Assembly: GCF_001192795.1 (NCBI RefSeq)
Contig: NZ_DF968181.1
Span: 1 to 64,000 of the forward strand
Reading direction: 5' to 3'
DNA: 64,000 nt
Origin: Flexilinea flocculi
GTDB lineage: Bacteria; Chloroflexota; Anaerolineae; Anaerolineales; Anaerolineaceae
Shown here: piece after piece, positions 1-9,396 of the stretch
How positions within the stretch are numbered: position 1 is the stretch's first letter
How the letters are laid out: every line of letters begins with the position of its first letter
The notes under the pieces: model-generated
The model's database searches: none
The model's input: only the letters and a program-made list of their open reading frames with translations
What the model was told of the DNA's origin: nothing
Position numbers and translations under genes: made by a program

Positions 1-102
1 GGCATTACTGATGGAGACCTGCGAAGAATGGCAGATCGGAAAACATTTTTGTACTGGCAAGTTTATGAATTCTTAAAGATCTATGGATATTTCAGACTCT
101 AA
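1..102 (+). CDS. C-terminal fragment of an unidentified protein
   Basis: The window opens inside an open frame that runs from base 1 to a TAA at 100-102. The visible 33 residues end in YEFLKIYGYFRL and are rich in aromatic and basic residues. I cannot assign a family from so little. There is no clear terminator after the stop; the next 150 bases look like one half of the hairpin repeat found elsewhere in the window. Confidence 0.4.
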   Translation, partial: GITDGDLRRMADRKTFLYWQVYEFLKIYGYFRL

Positions 103-289
103 TTTACAGAAAAAGGGTTGCATAATCATGAATTATGGAAAAATCCATGTTGATTATGATGCTTTATCGTTTGCTCAAAAACAACCCGATTATTTATTTT
201 CTCTCTTTTCTTATAAGGGCTTTTTGAATTTCGCATTACCGAGAAACAACTGTTGATAGATTTTTCACCTGGATTGAATCATATGAATA
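103..289. other. Intergenic DNA with a decayed hairpin-repeat half
   Basis: I see no gene here. The stretch around 170-235 (TTGCTCAAAAACAAC, then TTATTTTCTCTC and a TTTGAATTTCGCATTAC end) resembles the right half of the intergenic hairpin element described at 49826-49944, with the left half missing. Confidence 0.35.
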
Positions 290-1124
290 GATTGCCACGT
301 CGGGCTGACACCCTCCTCGCAATGACAGGTCGGTGTGTACCCCGCAGTCTTTGTCATTGTTATTACCATGTCATTTCGAATCCCCGCAGGGGTGAAGCAA
401 TCTCCTAGCCTGTTAGTAAAGATTGCCACGTCGGGCTGAGGCCCTCCTCGCAATGACAGGTCGGTGTGTACCCCGCAGTCTTTGTCATTGTAATTACTCT
501 GTCATTGCGAATCCCCGCAGGGGTGAAGCAATCTCCTAGCCTGTTAGTAAAGATTGCCACGTCGGGCTGACGCCCTCCTCGCAATGACAGGTCGGTGTGT
601 ACCCCGCAGTCTTTGTCATTGTTATTACCCTGTTGGGACGAACCCCCGCAGGGGTGAAGCAATCTCCTGGCCTGTTAGTAAAGATTGCCACGTCGGGCTG
701 ATGCCCTCCTCGCAATGACAGGTCGGTGTGTACCCCGCAGTCTTTGACATTGTTATTACCCTGTTGGGGCGAATCCCCGCAGGGGTGAAGCAATCTCCTT
801 GCCTGTTAGTAAAGATTGCCACGTCGGGCTGACACCCTCCTCGCAATGACAGGTCGGTGTGTACCCCGCAGTCTTTGTCATTGTTATTACCATGTCATTT
901 CGAATCCCCGCAGGGGTGAAGCAATCTCCTAGCCTGTTAGTAAAGATTGCCACGTTGGGCTGAGGCCCTCCTCGCAATGACAGGTCGGTGTGTACCCCGC
1001 AGTCTTTGTCATTGTAATTACCATGTCATTGCGAATCTCCGCAGGGGTGAAGCAATCTCCTAGCCTGTTAGTAAAGATTGCCACGTCGGGCTGACGCCCT
1101 CCTCGCAATGACAGGTCGGTTTGT
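290..1124. repeat. Tandem array, exact 131-bp period, 6.4 copies, made of palindromic units
   Basis: The motif GATTGCCACGTCGGGCTGA (or a close variant) starts at 290, 421, 552, 683, 814, 945 and 1076, a constant spacing of 131 bases. Each unit holds an imperfect palindrome of about 88 bases that begins TGTCATTGCGA, passes AAGCAATCTC and its complement GATTGCCAC, and ends TCGCAATGACA. A spacer of about 43 bases (GGTCGGTGTGTACCCCGCAG onward) joins the units. Copies 1 and 5 are identical, 2 and 6 share diagnostic bases, and 3 and 7 share others, so a four-unit block of 524 bases has been duplicated. Because 131 is not a multiple of three, the short open frames here are not credible genes. Confidence 0.93.
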
Positions 1125-1220
1125 GCCGGGCATTCCATTAACCATACTCTGTATATGTCTTCAGTTAAGGATTCTATTCTCCCTACGCTATGCAAGTGAG
1201 GGATTTCATTAATACCTAAA

Positions 1221-1257
1221 TAAAAACGCGATACGGCAGTTGCCATATCGCGCTTTT
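1221..1257 (-). terminator. Rho-independent terminator of the MPNTG-sortase surface protein gene
   Basis: A hairpin with arms CGCGATAcGGCA and TGCCaTATCGCG (1227-1252) lies just past the stop codon of the minus-strand gene at 1277. It is followed in the direction of transcription by a run of five T. Confidence 0.8.
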
Positions 1258-1276
1258 ATCATTAAGAATAATTATT

Positions 1277-4200
1277 TTACAGCGGTTTGGCAAACACGAC
1301 GCGCCGATTGAGATATCCGCCATCGGTCGATTCATTTTCACAGGTGATCAGAACTACCGAGTTCTCAAATTCGGATGCTTTCTGTTCAACGAGATCAAAA
1401 TCATCCGGCTCAAACAGTTCATTGGCATAAACCGTATACGTGAGCAGTTCATCACCGTTACGAACAAAGATACGATCGTTTTCTTTCAAATCCAAAAGGA
1501 AGAGGAACGGGCCGGCTTCGAGATTGTTCAGATGATTATGCGCGGCTATGTAACTGATACCCTGTCCGGGAAGGACACTGCCTTCCAGCAGACCGGCGCG
1601 GGCACCCAGCCAATCCACTGCCCAGCTTCCGCCTTCTTCCGGAACAGAGACCAACTCTGTTTGGACATCCAGCACTGGAATTTCAATCGCGATGTCAAGC
1701 GTACTGTAAGCCAGGGCTGCTGGTTGCGGGCGCAATAATGTCATATTCCTGGTCGAGAATCCGGTATTTGGCATGTGCGGCCGAAATGGATCTTGTTCTT
1801 CCTGCCTTCCCGGAATTCTTGGATTGCCAATAACATACCAGCCTTCCTGCCCCGGTTCTCCATCCGGACGCGGGAAATTCGCTTCCCAATGCGGATAGAG
1901 GACCAGATTGGTATCAAATGTGAATGGATACGTTCTTCCGATGAGGTAGTCGTCACCTGAATATCCATCCGGGCTGGTATTCCATTTCTGAAAATGATAA
2001 CCAGTACGGATCAGCGGATCGACAGAGTTATTGTTGAGAATTGTAAAAGATTCACCTGGATCGTACGGATTCTTGTTGTCGGTCGGAGCAGTACCGCTTT
2101 CTGTCAGTGTTCCCGGATCATAGACGATGCCATGTCCCCATTTTGCAAGCAGAGTGATATCGGAAGTAATCTCAAATGTTGGTATATATTCGGGACCGTA
2201 TATTGTGTCCGGATCGGTTTCGATATACCATCCGCCGAAGAAATACCCGCTGCGTCCAAGCAGACCAGTATTACCGGAAACGGTTACTGGTTGATCCAGC
2301 ACATATCCTGTTGTATCGACCGGTACGGTTCCAGAGTCTGCACCGTTTCCGTCATAGGTCACTGTAAAGAAGAATGTATTCTCACCCGGGACGAAAGATC
2401 CGTCTGAATCGCCGAAATTCGGGCTGGTTGAGGTGAATTTCGCGTAAAACGGATTGATGCCATCCGGAAGGTTTTCGAACACGACTGTCAGCGGAATCAA
2501 ACCGGAAACCTCCTGACAGGCAATTTGATTTTCCGGACTCATCGCAGCGTCACTGAATAGACAGACCGTGCCGGAAATCGGACTGCCAGAACCGGGGATC
2601 TGATTGTCGACGGTAATGGCGATTCGCAATACATTATCTTCAGGCCAGGTCGCCTTCAGTTCCGTTTCAGCCGGTGTGATCTCCAGCATGGCGCTTAATT
2701 CGGACAGATCACCGTTATGATTTTCATTTTCTGCGATTTCCGCAGTGACATAATAGGTACCGGCATCAACCGGGACGTTGCCGACTTTGCTGACAGCTTC
2801 TGCATCGAAATTGGCAGGGCTGCTCAATCCAGGATCCGTATAGTAATTGAAGGTAACGATGTCGGAATCCAGCAAGGTTACCAGATTGGCCGGAGTTGCC
2901 AGCGATGTCCTGTACAGGTAAAGATCCGATTCAAGCCAGGGTATCGGATTTCCGGTGTAGGGTTCGGTACGCGATAGTGTCGTAAAATCGATCGCCAGGT
3001 CAGAAATTGGTTCAATGGTCAGCAGTTTTGCCGGATTTGTAGTATCACCCAGGAAATTCCCGTTGGTATCATCTGGAATGGTGGCAGTCACGCAGTAGGA
3101 ACCGACCAGTATGGGGGCGCCGGAAAGCGGAGTTGTATCGCAGGAAGAATCACCTGCATAGTCATAGTATGAATAGGTCGGTGCGTCGTAGACCAGTCCG
3201 GTGATGGCAGGATTTCCGGCGACATTTAACGGATGCGATGTACTGTCCTCCAGCTCCGGATGCGGCAGTCCATTGTAAGGAACGATCAGTTCAGACGGAG
3301 ACGCCCATTCAACGGATAACTGATTGGGAGTGATAGTCAATAATCTTGCAGGATCTGTGACACCACCCAAATAGTTTTCATTGCCGGAGGGGTCATCCGG
3401 GATTTCCGCTATCACACAATATGTACCGGCATCCGTTGGAGCCGATCCAATCGGGGTTGTATCACAGACCGATCCATCATACGAATAATAAGAGTAACCG
3501 GGAGTTGCTGAGAAACCGGAAATTTCCGGAGTACTGGTGACTGTAATTGGATAGGTGACGCTGTCTTCCAGCTCGTCATGAGGTTCCCCGTCGTATACAA
3601 AACTTACTGCATCCGAAGATGCCCAATCAACAGTAATCTGATTGGGTGTGATGGTCAGGATAACCGGCTGATCGGTTGTATCGCCCAGATAATTGATCTG
3701 AGGTGAGGCGTCATCAGCAACCGATGCATGCACACAGTATGATCCCGTATTGACTGGAGCACCTGCCAGACTGATGGAACCGCAGGTCGTTCCATCATAG
3801 GGATAATAGGTATATTGTGGATCAAAATCGATATTATTCGTTATTACCGGGTCTGATGTAATCGACAACGAATCCAGAGTTTCCAATTCGTGGTGAGCCA
3901 ATCCGTTGTAGACGACTGAAATGTTGGATGGCGTTGCCCATTCCACAGTAAGCTGGTTGGGTGAAATTGTTAACCAATGCTCATAGGTGACTGCTGTATA
4001 ATTCGAGGGCGTCGCCAGATTCCATGGGCTTGCTGCAGGATCTGAACTTGGTGAATAGGAGGCTTGAACATTATAAGGACTTGCTACATCTCCATCCCGT
4101 AGAACATACTTTGGCGCCGTCCCTTCAGAATCTGATCCATTGTCGGCTGTTGTCGTTAAAGTAGGATAGGTCGAATAGTAGAACAAAAAATGATCAAAAT

Positions 4201-4795
4201 TTGCCTGAATTGTGGCAAGATCAGCAGATACAACGCTGTTGGAATCAACAGTTGCAGTTACTGGTTTTACTGTCCCGTCAAAAACAAAGTTTGCCGGCGA
4301 AGCCGCCCAGGTAACAGTCGGAGTTAACGGTTCAATTGTAAAGGGCCAATCGATAAATATGGCCTCTTCGTATCCGCCTTCAGCTCCGCCTGCTGTAAAA
4401 TCAGCCGGTGATGCCGGAAGTACCGCTCTCAGATAATAAGACCCTGCGTCGATCGCATTGGTGCAACCATTGACATAGGGATCGACTAATGAAGTAGAAC
4501 AGGAAAAAGTCAGGTCTGAAAGATTAAGATCGGGAGGTGTACTTATAGTGACATTAGCCGGAGTTGCATATTCATAAAATTCAGCTGTAAAATCAAAATA
4601 ATTCCCGATATTTCCTGGCGAAGCCCAATCATTTGTGCCGTCATATAATATTGGAACTGACGGCGACTTATTTGTGATCGTAAGGCTTGTTGTACATCCG
4701 CCAGGAAGGCTGCAATCGGCGTCAGCCATGACCGTTGATGTCAAAGCGAAATAAAACAAAAGCGTAAAAAGTACCAGGAACAGACGATTTTTCAT
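1277..4795 (-). CDS. Secreted surface protein with MBG and Flg_new repeats, MPNTG motif and C-terminal sortase domain
   Basis: 1172 residues. The ATG at 4795 has a good AGGAG site upstream and encodes a signal peptide (MKNRLFLVLFTLLFYFALTS, cleavage probably after VMA). The ectodomain contains at least three MBG-like Ig repeats of about 100 residues, near residues 280-590, each opening NQ(L/I)(T/S)V(E/D)WA with a later Y(N/D)G. Two Listeria-Bacteroides (Flg_new) repeats follow at about 805-965, with GYFFGGWY and GYHFQKWN. Near residue 1008 comes MPNTGF, a short linker ending QPAALAY, then a complete sortase domain: His near 1086 in IAAHNH, Cys near 1152 in LITCE, Arg near 1165 in RRVVFA. No transmembrane segment follows the motif, unlike a normal sorting signal. 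The likely role is cell-surface adhesion with sorting by its own sortase; that is inference. Its own terminator follows. Confidence 0.9.
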   Translation of the reverse strand: MKNRLFLVLFTLLFYFALTSTVMADADCSLPGGCTTSLTITNKSPSVPILYDGTNDWASPGNIGNYFDFTAEFYEYATPANVTISTPPDLNLSDLTFSCSTSLVDPYVNGCTNAIDAGSYYLRAVLPASPADFTAGGAEGGYEEAIFIDWPFTIEPLTPTVTWAASPANFVFDGTVKPVTATVDSNSVVSADLATIQANFDHFLFYYSTYPTLTTTADNGSDSEGTAPKYVLRDGDVASPYNVQASYSPSSDPAASPWNLATPSNYTAVTYEHWLTISPNQLTVEWATPSNISVVYNGLAHHELETLDSLSITSDPVITNNIDFDPQYTYYPYDGTTCGSISLAGAPVNTGSYCVHASVADDASPQINYLGDTTDQPVILTITPNQITVDWASSDAVSFVYDGEPHDELEDSVTYPITVTSTPEISGFSATPGYSYYSYDGSVCDTTPIGSAPTDAGTYCVIAEIPDDPSGNENYLGGVTDPARLLTITPNQLSVEWASPSELIVPYNGLPHPELEDSTSHPLNVAGNPAITGLVYDAPTYSYYDYAGDSSCDTTPLSGAPILVGSYCVTATIPDDTNGNFLGDTTNPAKLLTIEPISDLAIDFTTLSRTEPYTGNPIPWLESDLYLYRTSLATPANLVTLLDSDIVTFNYYTDPGLSSPANFDAEAVSKVGNVPVDAGTYYVTAEIAENENHNGDLSELSAMLEITPAETELKATWPEDNVLRIAITVDNQIPGSGSPISGTVCLFSDAAMSPENQIACQEVSGLIPLTVVFENLPDGINPFYAKFTSTSPNFGDSDGSFVPGENTFFFTVTYDGNGADSGTVPVDTTGYVLDQPVTVSGNTGLLGRSGYFFGGWYIETDPDTIYGPEYIPTFEITSDITLLAKWGHGIVYDPGTLTESGTAPTDNKNPYDPGESFTILNNNSVDPLIRTGYHFQKWNTSPDGYSGDDYLIGRTYPFTFDTNLVLYPHWEANFPRPDGEPGQEGWYVIGNPRIPGRQEEQDPFRPHMPNTGFSTRNMTLLRPQPAALAYSTLDIAIEIPVLDVQTELVSVPEEGGSWAVDWLGARAGLLEGSVLPGQGISYIAAHNHLNNLEAGPFLFLLDLKENDRIFVRNGDELLTYTVYANELFEPDDFDLVEQKASEFENSVVLITCENESTDGGYLNRRVVFAKPL

Positions 4796-5043
4796 GATGG
4801 AACTCCTAAGAAGATAAGCTAAATTTCACTCGTATTTATGTTGCGGTATTTTCTTTCCTCAGCTTGTCTATTAATACCAAACTCAATTACTAGGAATAGC
4901 GCAATTAATATGCCATAATTCAAGTTTTGTGCCAAAATATTAATAAGAATTTCTCCCTCTCAACCTATGAGAAAAGGGCTTTTGATTTTTATATCACTTG
5001 AACGTAAACGTTGTTATTCAAAATTTGAATTTATATCTGGAAT

Positions 5044-5168
5044 CAGCAATTTATAATATGTGGAGGATCCTTTGTTGTAGTGATGGCTTTGCGCTTTGCG
5101 CAAAAACATCACTGCAGCAAGTATTCCTCAATTGATCCGAATAACAAGTCTATATTTCGAACACCAGA
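5044..5168. repeat. Intergenic hairpin element (MITE-like)
   Basis: CAGCAATTTATAATATGTGG on the left and TCTATATTTCGAACACCAG on the right are degenerate copies of the CAGCAATTCGAAATATGG terminal inverted repeat seen elsewhere. Between them is a hairpin with arms TTGTTGTAGTGATGGCTTTGCGC and GCGCAAAAACATCACTGCAGCAA (about 5072-5120, a few mismatches). No coding potential is evident. Confidence 0.6.
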
Positions 5169-5530
5169 TGAAAAATATTACACATCCAATAATGAAAATA
5201 GGATTCTATTTTCATAGGAATTGCTAGATGAAACCTGTCATTGCGAGCCCCGTCGAGGCGTGGCAATCTCACCTGAACATGTAGGACAGAGCGCCATCCG
5301 GAAAGAGATTGCTTCGTCGGGCAATACCCTCCTCGCAATGACAGATTGTCGAGATGACGCCCTCATATCAATGACTGATTAATCCATGATTGATTCATTA
5401 TATAAATCTTTGGCACAAAGCGCAAAATCAACATATCAATATATTTTCTCTCGCTAATCGAAAAGCATGTCCATATTTCGAACACCAGATGAAGAATATC
5501 ACACATCCAATATTTAAGATTGGTCACAAA
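5155..5530. repeat. Composite repeat island: 70-bp AT-rich repeat plus TGTCATTGCGAG palindrome
   Basis: A segment of about 70 bases that starts TTTCGAACACCAGATGAAAA and runs through AATGAAAATAGGATTCTATT is followed by an imperfect palindrome at 5236-5343, which starts TGTCATTGCGAG and ends CTCGCAATGACA. Then comes a stretch containing CTTTGGCACAAAGCGCAAAA and a second, partial copy of the 70-base segment (from about 5470). The same assortment recurs at 53510-53760 and, partly inverted, at 60553-60715. Together with the hairpin element it fills the 1-kb gap between the genes at 1277 and 5869; I see no gene in that gap. Confidence 0.7.
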
Positions 5531-5868
5531 AGCTACACTATAATTACAACAAATTACGAAAAAAATTTCAATAAACCAGCAGTTCGAAATATGGATTGAC
5601 TTTTCAAATAAAGAAAGAAATAATGGTGTTCTTATGGTTTGAATTACAGTGAAACAGTAGTTCGAGCTGCGATTGGAAATATGAATAGAATTATTTGCCG
5701 TTGCCTTATTTTTACGCTCCATGCAGAAACAAATGAAAAGCAAATTTTTCCGACTGATCCGATGAATCACCTGATTCCGGATCACAGTCAATGTGCAGAG
5801 AAGTAATAAGTTCTTAATATGAAAAATGTTGAAATTTATCGATTCGTTAAATCATCGGAGTTAAGCGA

Positions 5869-7497
5869 ATGAAAAAAAAGCAATCGCATAGGGAAGAAAA
5901 AAATCAAACGAAACGAATGAAAAATAATTATTGGCTGTATCTGCCGAAATGGCTGACACGGATCTATATGCTGATCATGCTGGGATTATTCCCGGTTTAC
6001 TTTGATAATTTTGGATTCACTGCGATATTACAGGCAAAATACAACTTTTTTTTCAATTTGACTGTCGGTTATCTGATCCTTCTGCTGATGATTTGCATCC
6101 TTCTCGTTTTGAAGCGAGTCTGGGTGGTTCCCCCGTTTCGAAAGATTCCGGGAAAAATCTGGCGTAGTACTGACATCCCGCAAAAAGCAATTTTTTGCTT
6201 GATGATCGTTGCGAGTATCTCTGCTGCTCTTGCGCCTGACAAGTCCATGGTGTGGAATGGTTTTGTCCGTTTTGAAGGATTGCAAACAAAGCTGTTGTAC
6301 TGGTTGACATTTCTGGCAATATCCGTATTTGGAAGTTTCCATTGGACGCTGCTGTGCGCATTGTGGTGTTCCTCAACGTTCATGGGCGTAATATCAATCC
6401 TGCAATATACCGGAAAAAATCCTTTTACACTGTTTCCGGCAGGTACCTGTTATCTGGTCAGTGATTTAACCCGAATGTTTATCGGAACGGTCGGCAATAT
6501 CGATTCGACAGCCGGGATGAGCTGTATTATGCTGCCGATCTTTTTCTGTTCCTTTGTCCTTTATCGGAACAGGTCTCGTTTCTTTTTGCTCATCCCATTG
6601 CTGTTGAATATTTTTGTCTTGTTGTTTACCGGTGTGCAGCAAGGTGTGGTTGGTTTGGGCGCAGGACTCATCCTGATGTTGCCTTTTGTCAGTAATACGG
6701 TGCAGCGTATGCGTAACACCATGGTGGCGCTTGGTCTCATCTTTTTAACAGCAGCATTTCAACAAATGCTGGCACCTGCGGTTATGCTGGGATCGGAATA
6801 TGCGAACGGAGCTGTTGTTCATTTCAGTTTTTCCTTCGGGAAAACGAGTCTGCTTTTCATTCTGTTGGCATTGATTTGCGCAGTGAGCTGTTTTCTTCTG
6901 CGATACTTCGGACAAAAACTAACACTGCAAGCGTCAACGATTTCCAGGATAATTGGAACCTGTCTGGCTGTTGGTCTGATTGCAGGGCTTTTGTTTTTGT
7001 ATTTTTCCCCGGCTGGCAAAAATCCGCAGCATGGGTTGATATATGAAGGCACTCAGGTTCTGCATGGCAATATGGAAGAATCCTTCGGCAGTAACCGGTT
7101 TTTTGTCTGGAAACGCGTGCCGGCGCTTTTTCGGCAGTATCCTGTTCTTGGCAGCGGCCCGGATTCGTTCGGTCCGCGTTTCTCGGCAGCTTATCAACAG
7201 GATATGTTGATCCGATTTAAAAAAATGCTACTTTTTGATCACGCTGAAAATGAATATTTGTCACTGCTTGTAAATCTGGGACTGATCGGTTTGATTCTGT
7301 ATCTGACCCTATTGAGTTCACAGATCCTGCGCTTTTTGAAAATGAATAAGACCACGGAAAGAATCATCTTCCTGTCTCCGCTGATTTGTGCATCGGTCCA
7401 GCTTTTTTTTACATCCAGCACCATTATTGTATCGCCGGTATTTTGGATAGTATGGGGGCTGCTCAATCGATCGCTGAGAACTCCTGTAGTTGATTAA
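5869..7497 (+). CDS. O-antigen ligase-like (Wzy_C family) polytopic membrane protein
   Basis: 542 residues, with GGAG eight bases before the ATG. A basic N-terminus of about 35 residues precedes around ten to twelve hydrophobic segments. The diagnostic part lies at about residues 400-480: a periplasmic-type loop with NRFFVWKRVPALFRQYPVLG, then GSGPDSF and HAENEYLSLLVNLGLIGL, the pattern of O-antigen ligases and polymerases. Such proteins polymerise or transfer polyprenyl-linked glycans on the outer face of the membrane. The capsule-type cluster at 30-37 kb could supply substrate, but the two are 25 kb apart, so the link is inference. A 15-bp hairpin follows the stop. Confidence 0.85.
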   Translation: MKKKQSHREEKNQTKRMKNNYWLYLPKWLTRIYMLIMLGLFPVYFDNFGFTAILQAKYNFFFNLTVGYLILLLMICILLVLKRVWVVPPFRKIPGKIWRSTDIPQKAIFCLMIVASISAALAPDKSMVWNGFVRFEGLQTKLLYWLTFLAISVFGSFHWTLLCALWCSSTFMGVISILQYTGKNPFTLFPAGTCYLVSDLTRMFIGTVGNIDSTAGMSCIMLPIFFCSFVLYRNRSRFFLLIPLLLNIFVLLFTGVQQGVVGLGAGLILMLPFVSNTVQRMRNTMVALGLIFLTAAFQQMLAPAVMLGSEYANGAVVHFSFSFGKTSLLFILLALICAVSCFLLRYFGQKLTLQASTISRIIGTCLAVGLIAGLLFLYFSPAGKNPQHGLIYEGTQVLHGNMEESFGSNRFFVWKRVPALFRQYPVLGSGPDSFGPRFSAAYQQDMLIRFKKMLLFDHAENEYLSLLVNLGLIGLILYLTLLSSQILRFLKMNKTTERIIFLSPLICASVQLFFTSSTIIVSPVFWIVWGLLNRSLRTPVVD

Positions 7498-7543
7498 TGT
7501 ATGCCCAATCAGTCTCCGAAATTAAAGAAAAGAGAACAAATTT

Positions 7544-7587
7544 GATGTTATGTGTTTTATGCACGATGAACAAAAACACATAACATC
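7544..7587. terminator. Long perfect hairpin between convergent genes
   Basis: Arms GATGTTATGTGTTTT and AAAACACATAACATC pair perfectly over 15 bp around a 14-base loop. It lies between the plus-strand O-antigen ligase-like gene and the minus-strand portal gene, so it could terminate both. It resembles the core of the intergenic hairpin elements but lacks their terminal repeats. There is no strong T run. Confidence 0.5.
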
Positions 7588-7594
7588 GAACGTG

Positions 7595-8869
7595 CTATCC
7601 AATCGCTTTTATGGATTTGTTTTCACCCATAAAGCGGTAAATGATACGCAACGCTTCTTCGTCACTAATCATCTCACGGTCTGTTAGTTGCAGCATCAAT
7701 TCCCCGATTTTTGAGCCTGCTTCGCTTAAAACCAGATTGTCGGCAGCGCTGATGTCGTCTCCGGTAACCTGTATGCTGCAATCAGGATTAATCTGCGGAT
7801 CAATCTGTGCGCGGCGTGCCAGCGTATGCTGCAGCAGATCGCTGATCAACCAGAGAAAATATTTCTGCCTTTGTTCAAAATGACGATACGTTGATTCACC
7901 GGCGGACTCGGCGCTGGTTTTATTTTCAGATTCCGGTTCAGCCAGAAAATGCAGCGGAATGCCCGCTCCGGCAGCAATCATTTTTTTCATGGCGAGACCG
8001 TCAGTATTCGCATCAGCGCTTTCAAGTTGCGGTGACAGCACCGACCAATCTTCTTGTTCACCGGTTACCAGGATGGATCCAGGTGCGGGCGGAATTGCAT
8101 TAAGCTGCTGCTGTCGCTGTAAACGCTGTGCTTCATTGCCAAAACGTGCCTTAACGACGAACAGGAAACTGTTACGGTAGCGATTTAACCGCGCCCGATC
8201 CTCCAGCCAGTTGGAATACCGGCTGATCCAACGCAGCAAGGGTGACAGATCCGGTTCTCCCCACTGTGCTCCGACAGGTCGGTTGACCGTAAAATGCAGC
8301 ATTGCGGGCTCCAATGTCGGATCCAGACGGTCTGCTGCCGGAAAATGGCGGATCCCGTAACTGCATGAGTCCGGAACTTGATTGATGGAGAACGGTTGCA
8401 GGATACCGAAGCTGATCGGTTGTTCCAGATCGTTATCGCGGGATTTTATCTCCTGAATCTGACTGGCAGGAACTGCCCGGACATAACTCATTCCGGATGG
8501 ATCTGAGGATAAAAGAATGAACAGATTTCCGGAGCGGCATAATTCATCACTCCATTCATGAATACGGATATCCATGCGGTTTAATGGATGATTCCAAAAC
8601 TGATGCAGAAAGCGGTCATCAGACTCCTGCTCAGCTTTAAAATGGATGCCCTTACCGATCACATATTGCGTTGTGATGGAGACGATTCTGCGCGCAATTG
8701 GATTCTCCCGCCATGCAGTCAGTGAGTCTTCAATCGTCTCCTGCAGGTTATATCGGGGTCTGTCCCGGAATGCTTGTGGTGATGTTCCGACAAAAAATTC
8801 CGGATCTGCAGCATTATCGTGAATACCAAGCCATTCGCGGATGATTTTTTTTGGATTGATGACTGCCAT
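7595..8869 (-). CDS. Phage portal protein
   Basis: 424 residues from the ATG at 8869. AGGAGG sits six bases before this ATG and only three before the one at 8872, so I prefer 8869. The sequence has typical portal features: RENPIARRIVSITTQYVIGK near the N-terminus, a central segment with the SGNLFILL pattern, then KKMIAAGAGIPLHFLAEPES and STYRHFEQRQKYFLWLISDL, as in portal proteins of tailed phages. In a virion, a portal ring forms the DNA entry vertex and docks the terminase. It is intact, but no capsid, protease or scaffold gene lies beside it. Upstream is a promoter with a palindromic operator-like site shared with the small-terminase-like gene. Confidence 0.82.
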   Translation of the reverse strand: MAVINPKKIIREWLGIHDNAADPEFFVGTSPQAFRDRPRYNLQETIEDSLTAWRENPIARRIVSITTQYVIGKGIHFKAEQESDDRFLHQFWNHPLNRMDIRIHEWSDELCRSGNLFILLSSDPSGMSYVRAVPASQIQEIKSRDNDLEQPISFGILQPFSINQVPDSCSYGIRHFPAADRLDPTLEPAMLHFTVNRPVGAQWGEPDLSPLLRWISRYSNWLEDRARLNRYRNSFLFVVKARFGNEAQRLQRQQQLNAIPPAPGSILVTGEQEDWSVLSPQLESADANTDGLAMKKMIAAGAGIPLHFLAEPESENKTSAESAGESTYRHFEQRQKYFLWLISDLLQHTLARRAQIDPQINPDCSIQVTGDDISAADNLVLSEAGSKIGELMLQLTDREMISDEEALRIIYRFMGENKSIKAIG

Positions 8870-8887
8870 CATATTCCTCCTAAAAAA

Positions 8888-8937
8888 TAGAAATTTAGTT
8901 CTAATCGATTGTATGCAATTCTATCGATTGCTGACAA
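8888..8937 (-). promoter_or_regulatory. Promoter and palindromic operator of the portal gene
   Basis: On the minus strand, TTGTCA (8937-8932), an 18-base spacer and TACAAT (8913-8908) form a plausible sigma-70 promoter. Four bases downstream is the inverted repeat TAGAACTAAATTTCTA (8903-8888). Almost the same palindrome occurs ahead of the gene at 13361. Its position over the start of transcription fits a repressor site. The core AGAAC-N4-TTTCT is one base away from an AGAAC-N4-GTTCT palindrome, which resembles LexA-type sites; the regulator is inference. Confidence 0.55.
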
Positions 8938-9001
8938 CTACCAATTCTGGCAGCATAGAACGCGACCTGTTTCTTTTGGTATTTCGTATTGCTGTTAATC
9001 C

Positions 9002-9030
9002 TTGACATACTATGTATAATACAGTAATAT
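9002..9030 (+). promoter_or_regulatory. Promoter of the padR-HAAS operon with a probable PadR site
   Basis: TTGACA (9002-9007), a 17-base spacer and TAATAT (9025-9030) make a strong promoter. The spacer holds ATACT (9007-9011) and AGTAA (9023-9027), an imperfect inverted pair similar to the ATACT/AGTAT half-sites known for PadR proteins, so autorepression by the first gene is likely. The ribosome site AAAGGTGG precedes the ATG at 9048. Confidence 0.7.
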
Positions 9031-9047
9031 AAATAAAAAGGTGGTAT

Positions 9048-9377
9048 ATGGAAAATAATGATGCTGTACAAAGTATATTATCGGAATTGCGACGCGGTGT
9101 CATTGTAATCGCTGTTCTCAGTCAGTTGAAGGAAGAACAATATGGTTATTCACTTCTAAAACGACTAGCGGATCAGGGTTTTGAAATGGATCAGGGGACG
9201 CTGTATCCACTGCTTCGTCGTCTCGAATCTCAGGGATTGTTGCAGTCCATCTGGCGTATTGAAGATGATGCTCATCCTCGTCGTTATTATGTAATCAGTT
9301 CTGCCGGCACAGATGCCCTTGTACGTCTGATGAACGAATGGAATCAGATTGTCGGTACCGTGCAAAAAATGCTTTGA
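9048..9377 (+). CDS. PadR family transcriptional regulator
   Basis: 109 residues, the usual length for the short PadR subfamily. The winged-helix signature is clear: LRRGVIVIAVLSQLKEEQYG, YSLLKRLADQGFEMDQGTLY, PLLRRLESQGLL and RRYYVISSAG. It binds DNA as a dimer and normally represses its own operon; an imperfect ATACT/AGTAA pair sits in the promoter. The next gene starts 19 bases after its stop and encodes a HAAS-domain membrane protein, a common PadR partner. The pair interrupts a set of minus-strand phage-type genes but has no evident phage link. Confidence 0.93.
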   Translation: MENNDAVQSILSELRRGVIVIAVLSQLKEEQYGYSLLKRLADQGFEMDQGTLYPLLRRLESQGLLQSIWRIEDDAHPRRYYVISSAGTDALVRLMNEWNQIVGTVQKML

Positions 9378-9396
9378 TAAATTTGAAGGAGTTGGA

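Noticed and set aside
290-1124. CRISPR array
   Set aside because: The whole 131-bp unit is conserved, so there are no unique spacers, and no cas gene is near.
265-1246. Overlapping minus-strand open frames of 62-105 residues in the 131-bp array
   Set aside because: They repeat because the DNA repeats. The period is not a multiple of three, and no ribosome sites accompany them.
6028-6383. Three overlapping minus-strand open frames of about 105 residues inside the O-antigen ligase-like gene
   Set aside because: They are shadows in three frames of one strongly coding plus-strand gene.
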